The translations under genes were made by a program, and so were the position numbers. A stretch of DNA of 64,000 nt, taken from NCBI RefSeq assembly GCF_000613245.1, contig NZ_HG964938.1:153928-217927 (forward strand), in the 5' to 3' direction. The notes under the pieces are model-generated. The model ran no database searches and was not told the origin of the DNA. It saw only the letters and a program-made list of their open reading frames with translations. Position 1 is the first letter of the stretch; every line of letters starts with the position of its first letter. Below are positions 47,501 to 54,327 of the stretch, piece after piece. This DNA is from Mycobacterium asiaticum DSM 44297 (GTDB taxonomy: Bacteria; Actinomycetota; Actinomycetes; Mycobacteriales; Mycobacteriaceae).

Positions 47501-48100
47501 CTACCGGCGGCGGTGTTCCGCTCGGACATGATCCTGGCGCACAGTCACTTCCCGGGGCAGTTGAACGTCCCGGACGCGTTCACGCGGTTGATCTTCAGCT
47601 TGCTGGTCACCGGCATCGCACCGGAAAGTTTCTACCGGAGTGTTCCCGGCGGGCCTCGTCCGCGGGCCCACTACGACGGGTTGCCGGCCGACTTCGTTGC
47701 CGAGGCGGTAACCGCGCTCGGTGCGCAAGTGACCGACGCCTTCCACTCGTTCGACGTGATGAACCCGCACGACGACGGCATCTCGCTGGATGTGTTCGTG
47801 GACTGGTTAATAAAGGGCGGCAACGAAATCCGGCGAATTGCCGACTACGACGAGTGGCTGGCCCGCTTCGAGACCGCGCTGCGTGCGCTACCCGAGGGCC
47901 AGCGCCAGTACTCACTGCTGCCGTTGCTGGATTCCTACCGCATTCCCCAGCAACCCTTGCCCGGTGCGCCGGCGCCCACCGACGTATTCCGCGCCGCGGT
48001 CCAGGACGCGAAAGTCGGTTCGGACAAGGACATTCCGCACCTGTCCGCGGCCCTGATCGACAAGTATGTGGCCGATCTGAAGTCGCTCGGTCTCGTCTGA
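44585..48100 (+). CDS. car: Carboxylic acid reductase (FadD9-like)
   Basis: 1171 aa three-domain enzyme. The adenylation domain (about 1-650) has MIMYTSGSTGLPKGAM and a YYRTGDVM motif. The carrier domain has the phosphopantetheine site DLGGDSLSALTF (about residue 690). The reductase domain begins with LLTGANGYLGRFLALEWL and contains a YANSKWAGE YxxxK. It reduces carboxylic acids to aldehydes with ATP and NADPH after activation by a phosphopantetheinyl transferase. M. tuberculosis FadD9 (Rv2590) has nearly the same length but lies elsewhere, so this location differs. Confidence 0.96.
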   Translation: MTGPQERRLNQRIQRLFAEDEQFRRAEPDPAIRTAARQPGLRLPQVIQTLVDGYADRPAMGWRASELITDPATGRTIARLLPRFDTITYRDLWANVQAIAAAWQHDPVNPSAPGDFVATVGFASVEYLTVDLVCGYLGLVAVPLQHNTTASRLQPILAEVEPQTLAASADYLDLATEAGAGIRSLRRLVVFDYRPEIDDHREGLERARARFADAGLAVTIEILTDVIAHGRTVPPAQMYTGDTDQRLAMIMYTSGSTGLPKGAMYSERMVVKVWTNELMPKYDHIPVFNVNFMPLNHLGGRIPLSSAFQAGGTSYFVPESDLSTLFEDWNLVRPTEMGLVPRVAEMLYQSYQSAVDRRVFEGAEVDAAEAAARDELREQVLGGRVVTSFTGTAPLAAEMRTFIETCLDVHLLDGYGLTEVGMVAKDGLVTKPPVIDYKLIDVPELGYFLTDKPFPRGELLVKSATSFSGYYKRPDVTANAFDPDGYYRTGDVMAEIGPDRLAYVDRRNNVLKLAQGEFVAVARLEAIFASAPLVRQIFVYGNSERPYLLAVVVPTTEALQRFGDDDASLKAALSESLRQTAKSAELQSYEVPADFLVELEPFSSDNGLLSGVGKLLRPKLKEHYGERLERRYAELADTRVAELRSLREGAADRPIIDTVAHAAEALLGLVGGAPGPEEHFTDLGGDSLSALTFSNLLRDIFDVEVPVGLIIGPTSNLAQIAGYVAAERESVSKRPTFANVHGRGAAQVRAADLTLDKFIDAATLAAAGSAPHVNGTPQTVLLTGANGYLGRFLALEWLERLAETGGRLICVVRGTDEAAARQRLEDAFRSGDGELLERFRALAADHLEIVVGDIGEPNLGLSDVIWQRLADTVDLIVHPAALVNHVLPYDQLFGPNVVGTAEVIRLAITGRIKPVTYLSTVAVAMTVDTFDEDGDIRTVSPVRTIDDGYANGYANSKWAGEVLLREAHDLCGLPAAVFRSDMILAHSHFPGQLNVPDAFTRLIFSLLVTGIAPESFYRSVPGGPRPRAHYDGLPADFVAEAVTALGAQVTDAFHSFDVMNPHDDGISLDVFVDWLIKGGNEIRRIADYDEWLARFETALRALPEGQRQYSLLPLLDSYRIPQQPLPGAPAPTDVFRAAVQDAKVGSDKDIPHLSAALIDKYVADLKSLGLV

Positions 48101-48115
48101 CCGGAGCCGTGACCT

Positions 48116-49786
48116 TCAGGTCACCCCGGTCTGGATCACCTTGACCACGACGAGCGCCACGGCCAGGACAAGATAGCCGCGCAGCGTCAACAGTCCGGCC
48201 CGCCGCGCCGGCGACATGGCCGGACGGCGGAGCGTCGCAAGCGCAGGCATTTGCCAGTCGGCGAGTTCTCGCCTGCGAATGGCGCGACGCTCGGCGCGGC
48301 TCAGCGTTATGTTGAGCTCGTCACCGTCGATTGGCCGGTCATAGCGGCGGCCGGCAAAAACCACCACCGCCCCGCCCACAACTCCGGCGGCCGCGCCGGC
48401 GGCGAAGCCGATCTCGATGGTGGCCGTGGACAACTTCGGGAAGAAGGTGGCCGCTGTCAACGCCAGTGACAGCAGCACCAGGCACCACACGGTCAGCCAG
48501 GCGAAGATGTTCTGCCGCAACGTGTTCACCCACGGCCCCAGCACGTCGCGGTCGTTGCACAAGAGGACCAGAAATACCGTTGCGGACGGCAGCAACACAC
48601 CGGCGAGCGCCTGCACACCCTGGGTCACCAAACCCAGCACATGGTCGGGGCTGAACGCGATGGCCGCGGACACCGCCAGCAGCAGCGCGTAGGCACCATA
48701 GAACAACGGTGCCTCGCCGATCTTCCAGTGCAGCGAGTGCCGCCTGCCCATCGCATCACCCACGGCGTAGGTGGTGGCCAATCCAATAGCGTTGGCACCG
48801 ATCAGGGATGCATCCAGCAGGATGATCGCGAACAGGACTCCCACCGTGCTGCCGAACCGATGCGCCAGGCCGGATGCCACGGCGCCGGCATCGGTGAAGG
48901 CGCCCGCCTCGGCGTGGCCGGCCAATCCGAACGCGGTCACCGCCATCAGCGCTGTCGCCCCCGTCATCACCACGATGATGCCCAGCACCAAATCGGCTCG
49001 CGCGTAGGGAATCCAACGGGTGGTGATGCGCTTGTCCACCACATTGGACTGCTGGAAGAACAACTGCCAGGGCGCCACCGTGGTGCCGACGATCGCCACG
49101 ACCAGTAATAGCACCGTGGAGTTGAGCCCGCCGGGAAACTGCGGGGCCAGTCCGTGCACCGTCTCGTGCCAGTTGGGATGCACGAACAGGATCATTGGGA
49201 GCATCACCACATTCACCGCGATCAGCACGAACATCAGTGCCTCCCAGCGGCGGAACGAGCCACCGGCCACCACGGCGAACAACAGGACGGCAGCGAGGGG
49301 GATCGCCACGATCTTCGGGCAGCCCAGAAATCCCAATGCCAATGCGACGCCGATGAATTCGGTGACGATCGTCAACGCGTTCAGGATCAGCAGATCGAGG
49401 ACGCTGAAGGCGCCCCAGAATCTGCCGAACCGTTCGAATACCAGGCGCGCGTGCCCGACCCGCGTGACCGCGCCCAGCCGTAACACCATCTCCTGGTTGA
49501 CATAGAGCACAGGAATCATCAGCGCCAGCGTCCACAGCAGGGCCATCCCATAGTTCTGCCCCGCCTGGGCGTACGTCGCGACACCACCGGCATCATTGTC
49601 ACCGACCATCGCGATCAGGCCGGGACCACTGATGACCATCAGCGTGCGCAGGCGGCGCCAACGACCGGCGACGGCGGCATCGGGGCCGATACGGCCGAAT
49701 GCCCCGATTATGTCTCCCGTGTGTGCTGAATCCGGTGGCTCGGAGAGGGCTGGCAGTACCCGGCTCTCGCTCGAGATCGCTGTCAT
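48116..49786 (-). CDS. NRAMP-related divalent metal transporter, probably Mg2+-type
   Basis: 556 aa with about eleven hydrophobic helices. TM1 reads SGPGLIAMVGDNDAGGVATYAQAG and TM6 IVGTTVAPWQLFFQQS. Aligned with classic NRAMP (DPGN and MPH), the metal-binding Asp is kept, but Pro-Gly-Asn becomes Ala-Gly-Gly and Met-Pro-His becomes Ala-Pro-Trp. Loss of the soft Met ligand is the change described for Mg2+-transporting NRAMP relatives (NRMT). An M-box Mg2+ riboswitch in its leader supports Mg2+ import. A cytosolic basic C-terminal segment (SRAERRAIRRREL) is present. ATG 49786 is 4 bp after a 61-aa ORF. Confidence 0.85.
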   Translation of the reverse strand: MTAISSESRVLPALSEPPDSAHTGDIIGAFGRIGPDAAVAGRWRRLRTLMVISGPGLIAMVGDNDAGGVATYAQAGQNYGMALLWTLALMIPVLYVNQEMVLRLGAVTRVGHARLVFERFGRFWGAFSVLDLLILNALTIVTEFIGVALALGFLGCPKIVAIPLAAVLLFAVVAGGSFRRWEALMFVLIAVNVVMLPMILFVHPNWHETVHGLAPQFPGGLNSTVLLLVVAIVGTTVAPWQLFFQQSNVVDKRITTRWIPYARADLVLGIIVVMTGATALMAVTAFGLAGHAEAGAFTDAGAVASGLAHRFGSTVGVLFAIILLDASLIGANAIGLATTYAVGDAMGRRHSLHWKIGEAPLFYGAYALLLAVSAAIAFSPDHVLGLVTQGVQALAGVLLPSATVFLVLLCNDRDVLGPWVNTLRQNIFAWLTVWCLVLLSLALTAATFFPKLSTATIEIGFAAGAAAGVVGGAVVVFAGRRYDRPIDGDELNITLSRAERRAIRRRELADWQMPALATLRRPAMSPARRAGLLTLRGYLVLAVALVVVKVIQTGVT

Positions 49787-49790
49787 GGAA

Positions 49791-49976
49791 CTAGTCGGCG
49801 ATCATCGCGACCGGCGTCCGGGCCACGTATGCGTTGGCCCGGTCCTGCGGCGTCATGTCGAGCGCCGCGGTCCAGGCCTCACCCAAGCGACGACACAGGC
49901 GGCGAATTGTGTTGCCGCGCAGCGCGGGACGGGGTGCGGGAACGAGTTGCAGTGTTGCTGTCGACGCTGTCGTCAT
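49791..49976 (-). CDS. 61-aa small protein upstream of the NRAMP-like gene
   Basis: A 61-residue ORF with a good ribosome binding site (AGGAGCAG, 6 bp before ATG 49976). It ends 4 bp before the transporter ATG, so translation is probably coupled. It has a basic amphipathic middle (NTIRRLCRRLGEAWTAAL) and no membrane helix. I do not recognise a family. It could be a regulatory partner of the transporter or merely a coupling leader ORF. It lies inside the M-box-controlled leader. Confidence 0.55.
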   Translation of the reverse strand: MTTASTATLQLVPAPRPALRGNTIRRLCRRLGEAWTAALDMTPQDRANAYVARTPVAMIAD

Positions 49977-50012
49977 AGGTCTGCTCCTGACGGAAAGCCC
50001 GACCGGCGTGCG

Positions 50013-50099
50013 TCATTCCCGCAACAGTGCAGGCGTAGGACGCACGAACTCAGGCAGCAGGAACGCCGGAGCCGGATCGGGACGCGATGGATATGGCAT
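50013..50099 (-). CDS. Candidate proline-rich leader peptide (28 aa)
   Basis: A 28-codon ORF, MPYPSRPDPAPAFLLPEFVR followed by eight more residues, has eight prolines including closely spaced P2, P4, P7, P9 and P11. It lies between the M-box and the 61-aa gene. It lacks a strong ribosome binding site and overlaps another leader ORF out of frame. Proline-rich leaders that slow ribosomes at low Mg2+ are known for Salmonella mgtL; a similar role is only inferred. Confidence 0.4.
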   Translation of the reverse strand: MPYPSRPDPAPAFLLPEFVRPTPALLRE

Positions 50100-50130
50100 G
50101 GGGACTATCGCCTGGACAAGGCACGCTCAT
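50050..50130 (-). CDS. Candidate leader ORF with strong ribosome binding site (26 aa)
   Basis: A 26-codon ORF beginning MSVPCPGDSPH has a strong purine-rich Shine-Dalgarno region (GAGGAGGTGAGGG) just before ATG 50130. It overlaps the proline-rich 28-aa ORF in another frame. Three early prolines are present. It may be translated as part of the leader and influence how far transcription or translation proceeds into the transporter operon. Confidence 0.4.
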   Translation of the reverse strand: MSVPCPGDSPHAISIASRSGSGVPAA

Positions 50131-50200
50131 CTCGCCCTCACCTCCTCACGGCCAGGACACACGGGGGTGTCACCACTATCACCTGAACGAAAGGGGCCGA

Positions 50201-50213
50201 CCTTCGGCAGCGA
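50201..50213 (-). terminator. Possible expression-platform hairpin after the M-box
   Basis: On the minus strand, GCCGA-AGG-TCGGC forms a short GC hairpin followed by CCCTTTCGTT, about 17 bases after the aptamer. It is a weak candidate for a riboswitch-controlled terminator; Rho-dependent control is an alternative. Confidence 0.35.
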
Positions 50214-50229
50214 CAGCCGCCAAGCGGAC

Positions 50230-50397
50230 GCACCCCTCTCGTCGGAGCTTTGGCACTGCACGGCGTATCCGGTCCGGTGACCGGAAGCCACTTGGGCTCA
50301 ACCCTTAGGCCGGGAAGAGCTGTCCTGACCCGGGGCGTCTCTCGACGTTCGGGGTCAGTGGCCTGTATCCGTGCAGACGCCTCACCTACCGAGGTGC
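50230..50397 (-). ncRNA. M-box (ykoK leader) Mg2+ riboswitch
   Basis: Read on the minus strand, the element has the diagnostic conserved blocks of the M-box in order: TAGGTGAGGC with GGATAC (50362-50390), GAGACGCC..GGGTCA..ACAG in the middle, CCTAAGG, and finally CAGTGCCAAAGCTC followed by CGA (50240-50260). The outer stem can form between GCACCTC (50397-50391) and GAGGGGTGC (50238-50230). M-box RNAs bind several Mg2+ ions and shut off Mg2+ transporter genes when Mg2+ is plentiful. It lies upstream of the NRAMP-like operon and opposite the divergent O-methyltransferase gene. Confidence 0.9.
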
Positions 50398-50409
50398 TTG
50401 CAGCCTCCC

Positions 50410-50438
50410 ATGTTGGCACCGGGATCCAGGCTCGTCAA
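50410..50438 (-). promoter_or_regulatory. Candidate promoter of the M-box operon
   Basis: On the minus strand, TTGACG (50438-50433) is followed after 17 bp by CAACAT (50415-50410). Transcription would begin just before the M-box. The -35 is good and the -10 is poor. Confidence 0.4.
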
Positions 50439-50473
50439 ACGCAGCCGTCGCACCCAGGCCTACTGTCGTGACC

Positions 50474-51133
50474 ATGGCCAACACATTGCAGGACCCCAAG
50501 GTCGCCTCGACGCTCGACCGGATGTACACCGCCGCACAGGACCAGATGGCGCTGCTGCGGGACAGACAGGGCGAGTTCAGCCGGCCGATGACCGTGCAGG
50601 AACGCACCGAGGCGATGAGCGAGTTCTACATCCCGGTGACGCCCGATGCCGGCCGATTGCTCTACGGACTGGTCCGCGCGACCCGTCCCGGCACGATCGT
50701 CGAGTTCGGAATGTCGTTCGGCATTTCGGCGATCCACCTGGCCGCCGGGGTGCGCGACAACGGCACCGGTCGAGTCGTCACAACCGAACTCAGCGAAACC
50801 AAGATCGCCGCGGCAAAGCAGACCTTCGCCGGCACCGGGCTCGACGACGTCATAACGATTCTGGAAGGCGATGCACTGGCCACCCTGCCCGAGTTGGGCG
50901 GACCGGTCGATTTCGTGTTGTTGGACGGTTGGAAAGACCTGTACCTGAAGGTGATTCAGTTGCTCGAACCGTCCCTGTCATCCGGCGCGCTGGTCATCGC
51001 GGACAACACCGAGGCCGCGGACACCCGCAGCTATCTCGACCATGTCCGGAATCCGGACAACGGCTACGTGAGCTTCAACTTCCCGGCCCGGGCCAGTGAC
51101 AGCATGGAACTCAGCTGCTGGACAGGCGGCTAG
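50474..51133 (+). CDS. Class I SAM-dependent O-methyltransferase (caffeoyl-CoA type)
   Basis: 219 aa. SAM motif IVEFGMSFGISAIHLAAG, acidic TTELSETKIAAAKQTF and FVLLDGWKDLYLKVIQLLEP match the cation-dependent catechol/caffeoyl-CoA O-methyltransferase fold. Metal ligands are plausible in LLDGWKD and IADNT. Substrate unknown. ATG 50474 is preferred; GTG 50468 is two codons earlier. It diverges from the Mg2+ riboswitch operon. Confidence 0.87.
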   Translation: MANTLQDPKVASTLDRMYTAAQDQMALLRDRQGEFSRPMTVQERTEAMSEFYIPVTPDAGRLLYGLVRATRPGTIVEFGMSFGISAIHLAAGVRDNGTGRVVTTELSETKIAAAKQTFAGTGLDDVITILEGDALATLPELGGPVDFVLLDGWKDLYLKVIQLLEPSLSSGALVIADNTEAADTRSYLDHVRNPDNGYVSFNFPARASDSMELSCWTGG

Positions 51134-51143
51134 TCGTACCCGT

Positions 51144-53156
51144 TCAGCGGACCGACTCCTCCAGCCACGGCAACAGCCATTTGACGCCTTCCGGGGTGAG
51201 GTGCACACCGTCGCTGCGCACCTTGATGCCGTCGACCTTCGCGGTGTAAACGCCGTCCGGGCAAAGCTTTTTGTTCAGATCCACGATCCCGACGTTGGGG
51301 CGCTGCGCGATCGCCTTGCGCAGCATGGTGTTCCACTGGTTGACCCGATCGGGCTGGTCCTCGGGGTACAGCCGGCCGTCCGGCTTCTCCCCGCCCCGGC
51401 TGTAGGGCACGGTGGCGACCATGACGCGCACGCCGGTCGAGCCCACGATGTCCAGGGCGCGGTTCAGCTCGAATTCGAGGTAGGCATCGAAGGTCGGGTC
51501 GCCGATGTGGGTCCACTTGCCTTCATTGACCCGGTCAACGGTCTCCCAGCGGCCGATGACGAGCAGCGCGACGTCGGGGCGGTCCTGGCTGATCTGCGTC
51601 GACCAGCGGCCGGGCCAGCCGTCGCATTCCGGTCGCTGCTCCAGGGTCTGACCGATGTAGCGATACGGCGTGCCGCGCACCAGGCTGCAGCCGATGACGG
51701 TGTGGTCGAGGAACTTGAAGCCGGGCGTCGGCGGCAGGTAGTGCATCATCGTCCACCCGATCGAATCGCCGAACACCGAAACGGTGAACGGCTGGTTGGG
51801 GTCTCGCGGCCCGGGTGGCGGCGCCAGGGCGGCGCCGGGCGGTGACGGGGACACCGCGGCCACCGCCGATACGCCCGGCGGCAGGCCGACTTCGCGCAGT
51901 CCCGTGCCGACCGGGACCACCATGATCGTCGCCGCGGCGGCGCTGGCCACGGTGGCCGCGGCGAGCGGCAACAGCGGCACCCGTTGCGGCCGCCAGCGCC
52001 GGATGGGTTGTTCGATCGCCCACCAGGACGCCGTCGCCACGACGACGGTGGCGGCGCAGCGCGCGCCGAACAGGCCCGGCCCCGACCATCCGGTGCGCTC
52101 GCCGTTCAGCGCGAGGAAGATCGGCCAGTGCCAGAGGTACACACCGTAGGAGATGGTGCCCAACCACACCAGCGGGCGCCAGGCCAACACCCGGGCCACC
52201 GCACCGCGCTGTTCTAGCGCGACCGGAGCGACCACCAGGACCGCGGCAATGGCCACCGCGATCAATAGGCCGTGGCGGAACTCGCCGGCGCTGCCGGTCG
52301 CGAAGTGGGTGATCGCGGCAAGCGCGGCCAGGCCCACCAGCGGCAGCACCCGGGCGATCCGCCGGCCCCATCGGCTACGGATCAGACACCAGCCCCGGTT
52401 CAGCGACGGCCAGTCCCGAACCAGTAGAGCCGACGCGGCGGCACCAACCAGCAACGCCTGCGCGCGGGTGTCGGTGCCGAAGTAAATCCGGTCGCGGGTG
52501 GTGTCGGAGGTGAACACGATCGCGGCGGCCGCGGAGGCCAGGGCGCCCAGGGTGGCGATGACGAAGGCGGCTAACCGCACGTGTCCCACGGTGATCTTGG
52601 CGAAGTAGCGCTTGGCACGCGCGGCCAGCAGCAGCGTGACACCGATGAGCAGCAGCGGCCAGACGAAGTAATACTGCTCCTCCACGCCCAGGGACCAAGT
52701 GTGTTGCAGTGGCGAGGGCGGGGCGCCCTGGGTGAAGTAGTCGGTCTGCTGGGCCACGAACCGCCAGTTGGCGACCCACAGGAACGCTGCGATCGCGTCA
52801 CCGCGCAATCCGTTTTGCGACTGGTAGGGCAGGAATTCGCGGGCCACCCCCACGGTGAGCACCATCAGCAGCAACGCCGGAAGCAACCGGCGGGCGCGGC
52901 GGATCCAGAACCCGGTGAGGTCGATGCGCCCGGAGCGTCCCAGCTCGTCGAGCAACAGGGAGGTGATCAGGAACCCGGACAGGACGAAGAAGACGTCGAC
53001 ACCGATGAATCCGCCGCCGACACCCGGGATGCCGCCGTGCCCGACCAGAACCAGCGCGACGGCGATCGCGCGCAGCCCGTCCAGGGCGGGAATGCCGCTT
53101 TGCCGCTCCGGACGATCCCATGCCGCGAGTCGGCCGACCCGGCGCACCGGGGCCAC
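51144..53156 (-). CDS. Membrane acyltransferase with C-terminal SGNH domain (Rv0111-like)
   Basis: At least 670 aa. An acyltransferase-3 domain with about ten helices (HGGIPGVGGGFIGVDVFFVLSGFLI, WSLGVEEQYYFVWP, ISYGVYLWHWPIF) is followed by an extracytoplasmic SGNH hydrolase-like domain (SVFGDSIGW at the start, DGVHLTPEG at the end). It should O-acylate a cell-envelope glycan or lipid; resembles M. tuberculosis Rv0111. GTG 53156 is the only canonical in-frame start, yet conserved and repeat-coding sequence continues upstream (to about 53306), so the real N-terminus is probably longer. Confidence 0.88.
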   Translation of the reverse strand: MAPVRRVGRLAAWDRPERQSGIPALDGLRAIAVALVLVGHGGIPGVGGGFIGVDVFFVLSGFLITSLLLDELGRSGRIDLTGFWIRRARRLLPALLLMVLTVGVAREFLPYQSQNGLRGDAIAAFLWVANWRFVAQQTDYFTQGAPPSPLQHTWSLGVEEQYYFVWPLLLIGVTLLLAARAKRYFAKITVGHVRLAAFVIATLGALASAAAAIVFTSDTTRDRIYFGTDTRAQALLVGAAASALLVRDWPSLNRGWCLIRSRWGRRIARVLPLVGLAALAAITHFATGSAGEFRHGLLIAVAIAAVLVVAPVALEQRGAVARVLAWRPLVWLGTISYGVYLWHWPIFLALNGERTGWSGPGLFGARCAATVVVATASWWAIEQPIRRWRPQRVPLLPLAAATVASAAAATIMVVPVGTGLREVGLPPGVSAVAAVSPSPPGAALAPPPGPRDPNQPFTVSVFGDSIGWTMMHYLPPTPGFKFLDHTVIGCSLVRGTPYRYIGQTLEQRPECDGWPGRWSTQISQDRPDVALLVIGRWETVDRVNEGKWTHIGDPTFDAYLEFELNRALDIVGSTGVRVMVATVPYSRGGEKPDGRLYPEDQPDRVNQWNTMLRKAIAQRPNVGIVDLNKKLCPDGVYTAKVDGIKVRSDGVHLTPEGVKWLLPWLEESVR

Positions 53157-53180
53157 CCAGCGGGGTTTCGCCGCACGCTT

Positions 53181-53216
53181 GGATGCACGTTTTGATGCAG
53201 GTTTTGATGCAGAAAG
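53181..53216 (-). repeat. Three 12-bp tandem repeats encoding Ala-Ser-Lys-rich tetrapeptides
   Basis: Units GGATGCACGTTT, TGATGCAGGTTT and TGATGCAGAAAG follow one another. In the acyltransferase frame they encode ASKP/ASKR-type tetrapeptides ahead of the annotated GTG, suggesting this segment is translated as a basic N-terminal tail. Confidence 0.6.
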
Positions 53217-53423
53217 TGCCGGTGCGGGGTTGTTTCCGCCCGGCTCAGTGCTCGCCCTCAGCGCGCCCTGACCGCCTTGCCGTCCGGCGCCGTATTTGAT
53301 GCCGATACGTCGCTGCCCCTCCTCTTGATCCGAGGAAGTTTAGCGGCGAGGCGCTCGCAGACCCGTGCCGACACGCGGGATAACCGAAGACGCGCAACGG
53401 ATTTGCCCGAACCGCTCGGGTTC

Positions 53424-54197
53424 TCAAGTCCCGGTGAAAACGGCGGGGCGGCGCTGCAGGAAGGCCGTGGCGCCCTCGACAAAATCGTTCGTCCCCAGCA
53501 GTTCGGCCTGACCCGTCAGCTCCCGCTCGAAAGCCGGCTCCAGGTCGGCCAGTGCCACAGCGTTGATCGCCCGCTTGGTTTTGGCGAACACCGGAGCCGG
53601 CCCGGACAGCAACAGCGCGATGATGCGGCTCGCCTCGGCCTCCAGGTCCTGCTGGGGACAAACGGCGGCGATCAGACCCCAGGCCAGCACTTGAGCTGCC
53701 GTCAGGCGTTCGTTGAGCAGCACCATCTGCATGGCCCGAGCCCGGCCGACCGTGGCGGCCAGCAACGCTGAGGCCCCGGCGTCGGGCATCAGCCCGACTT
53801 TTGTTGCGCCCATCGTGAAGAACGCTCGGTCGGAGGCGACTACCAGGTCGCAGGCGAGTGCCAGCGAGACGCCGTTGCCGGCGACTGGGCCCTGGACCAC
53901 CGCGACCACCGGCTGGGGCATCGTGGTGATCGCAAGCACCGCACGATTAGCCTGCACGGTGACGTCGATCGCCGCGCCGACCCCGTGCCAGTCGTCGACG
54001 TTCATGCTGGCGCCTGCGCTGAAGGCCCGGCCCGCACCGCCCAGGCGCACCACCTTCACCTGCGGATCGCTCGCCGCCGCCTCGAGCACGTCCGCGAGTG
54101 CGGCCAGGACGGGAACCGTCAGCGCATTCAGATGCTCGGGTCGGTTGATGGTCACCGAGAGCACGCCGGCCGCAACGGTGGCCGAGAGTCCGTCCAC
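53424..54197 (-). CDS. Enoyl-CoA hydratase/isomerase family protein
   Basis: 257 aa crotonase-fold protein: INRPEHLNALT, oxyanion segment GAGRAFSAGASMNVDD, and VQGPVAGNGVSLALACDLVVAS. The second catalytic Glu position reads VGLMPDAGASALL, where many hydratases have Glu, so it may be an isomerase or other crotonase member. GTG 54197 has GAAAGGAGG upstream. It belongs functionally with the catabolic cluster to its right but has its own divergent promoter. Confidence 0.88.
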   Translation of the reverse strand: MDGLSATVAAGVLSVTINRPEHLNALTVPVLAALADVLEAAASDPQVKVVRLGGAGRAFSAGASMNVDDWHGVGAAIDVTVQANRAVLAITTMPQPVVAVVQGPVAGNGVSLALACDLVVASDRAFFTMGATKVGLMPDAGASALLAATVGRARAMQMVLLNERLTAAQVLAWGLIAAVCPQQDLEAEASRIIALLLSGPAPVFAKTKRAINAVALADLEPAFERELTGQAELLGTNDFVEGATAFLQRRPAVFTGT

Positions 54198-54238
54198 TGC
54201 ACGCCTCCTTTCACGCGGACGTCGTTGGCAGCCAGAAC

Positions 54239-54274
54239 ATACATTAATGTATTAGATTTATCAACGTAGTTGAT
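54239..54274. promoter_or_regulatory. Two palindromes in the echA divergent promoter
   Basis: ATACATTAATGTAT (54239-54252) is a perfect 14-bp palindrome. ATCAAC-GTA-GTTGAT (54260-54274) is a perfect 6-3-6 inverted repeat. They lie in the AT-rich 130-bp gap between the enoyl-CoA hydratase and the 167-aa gene and probably bind one or two local repressors. No regulator gene is adjacent. Confidence 0.6.
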
Positions 54275-54327
54275 GGTGTTCCCCGTATCGTGGACGCGAA
54301 CGCGCACGACGAGCAGAAGGCAACGAC

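Noticed and set aside
53181..53216. Short tandem repeats considered as a CRISPR or iteron array
   Set aside because: Units are 12 bp, contiguous and in frame with the acyltransferase, with no spacers; a coding tetrapeptide repeat explains them.
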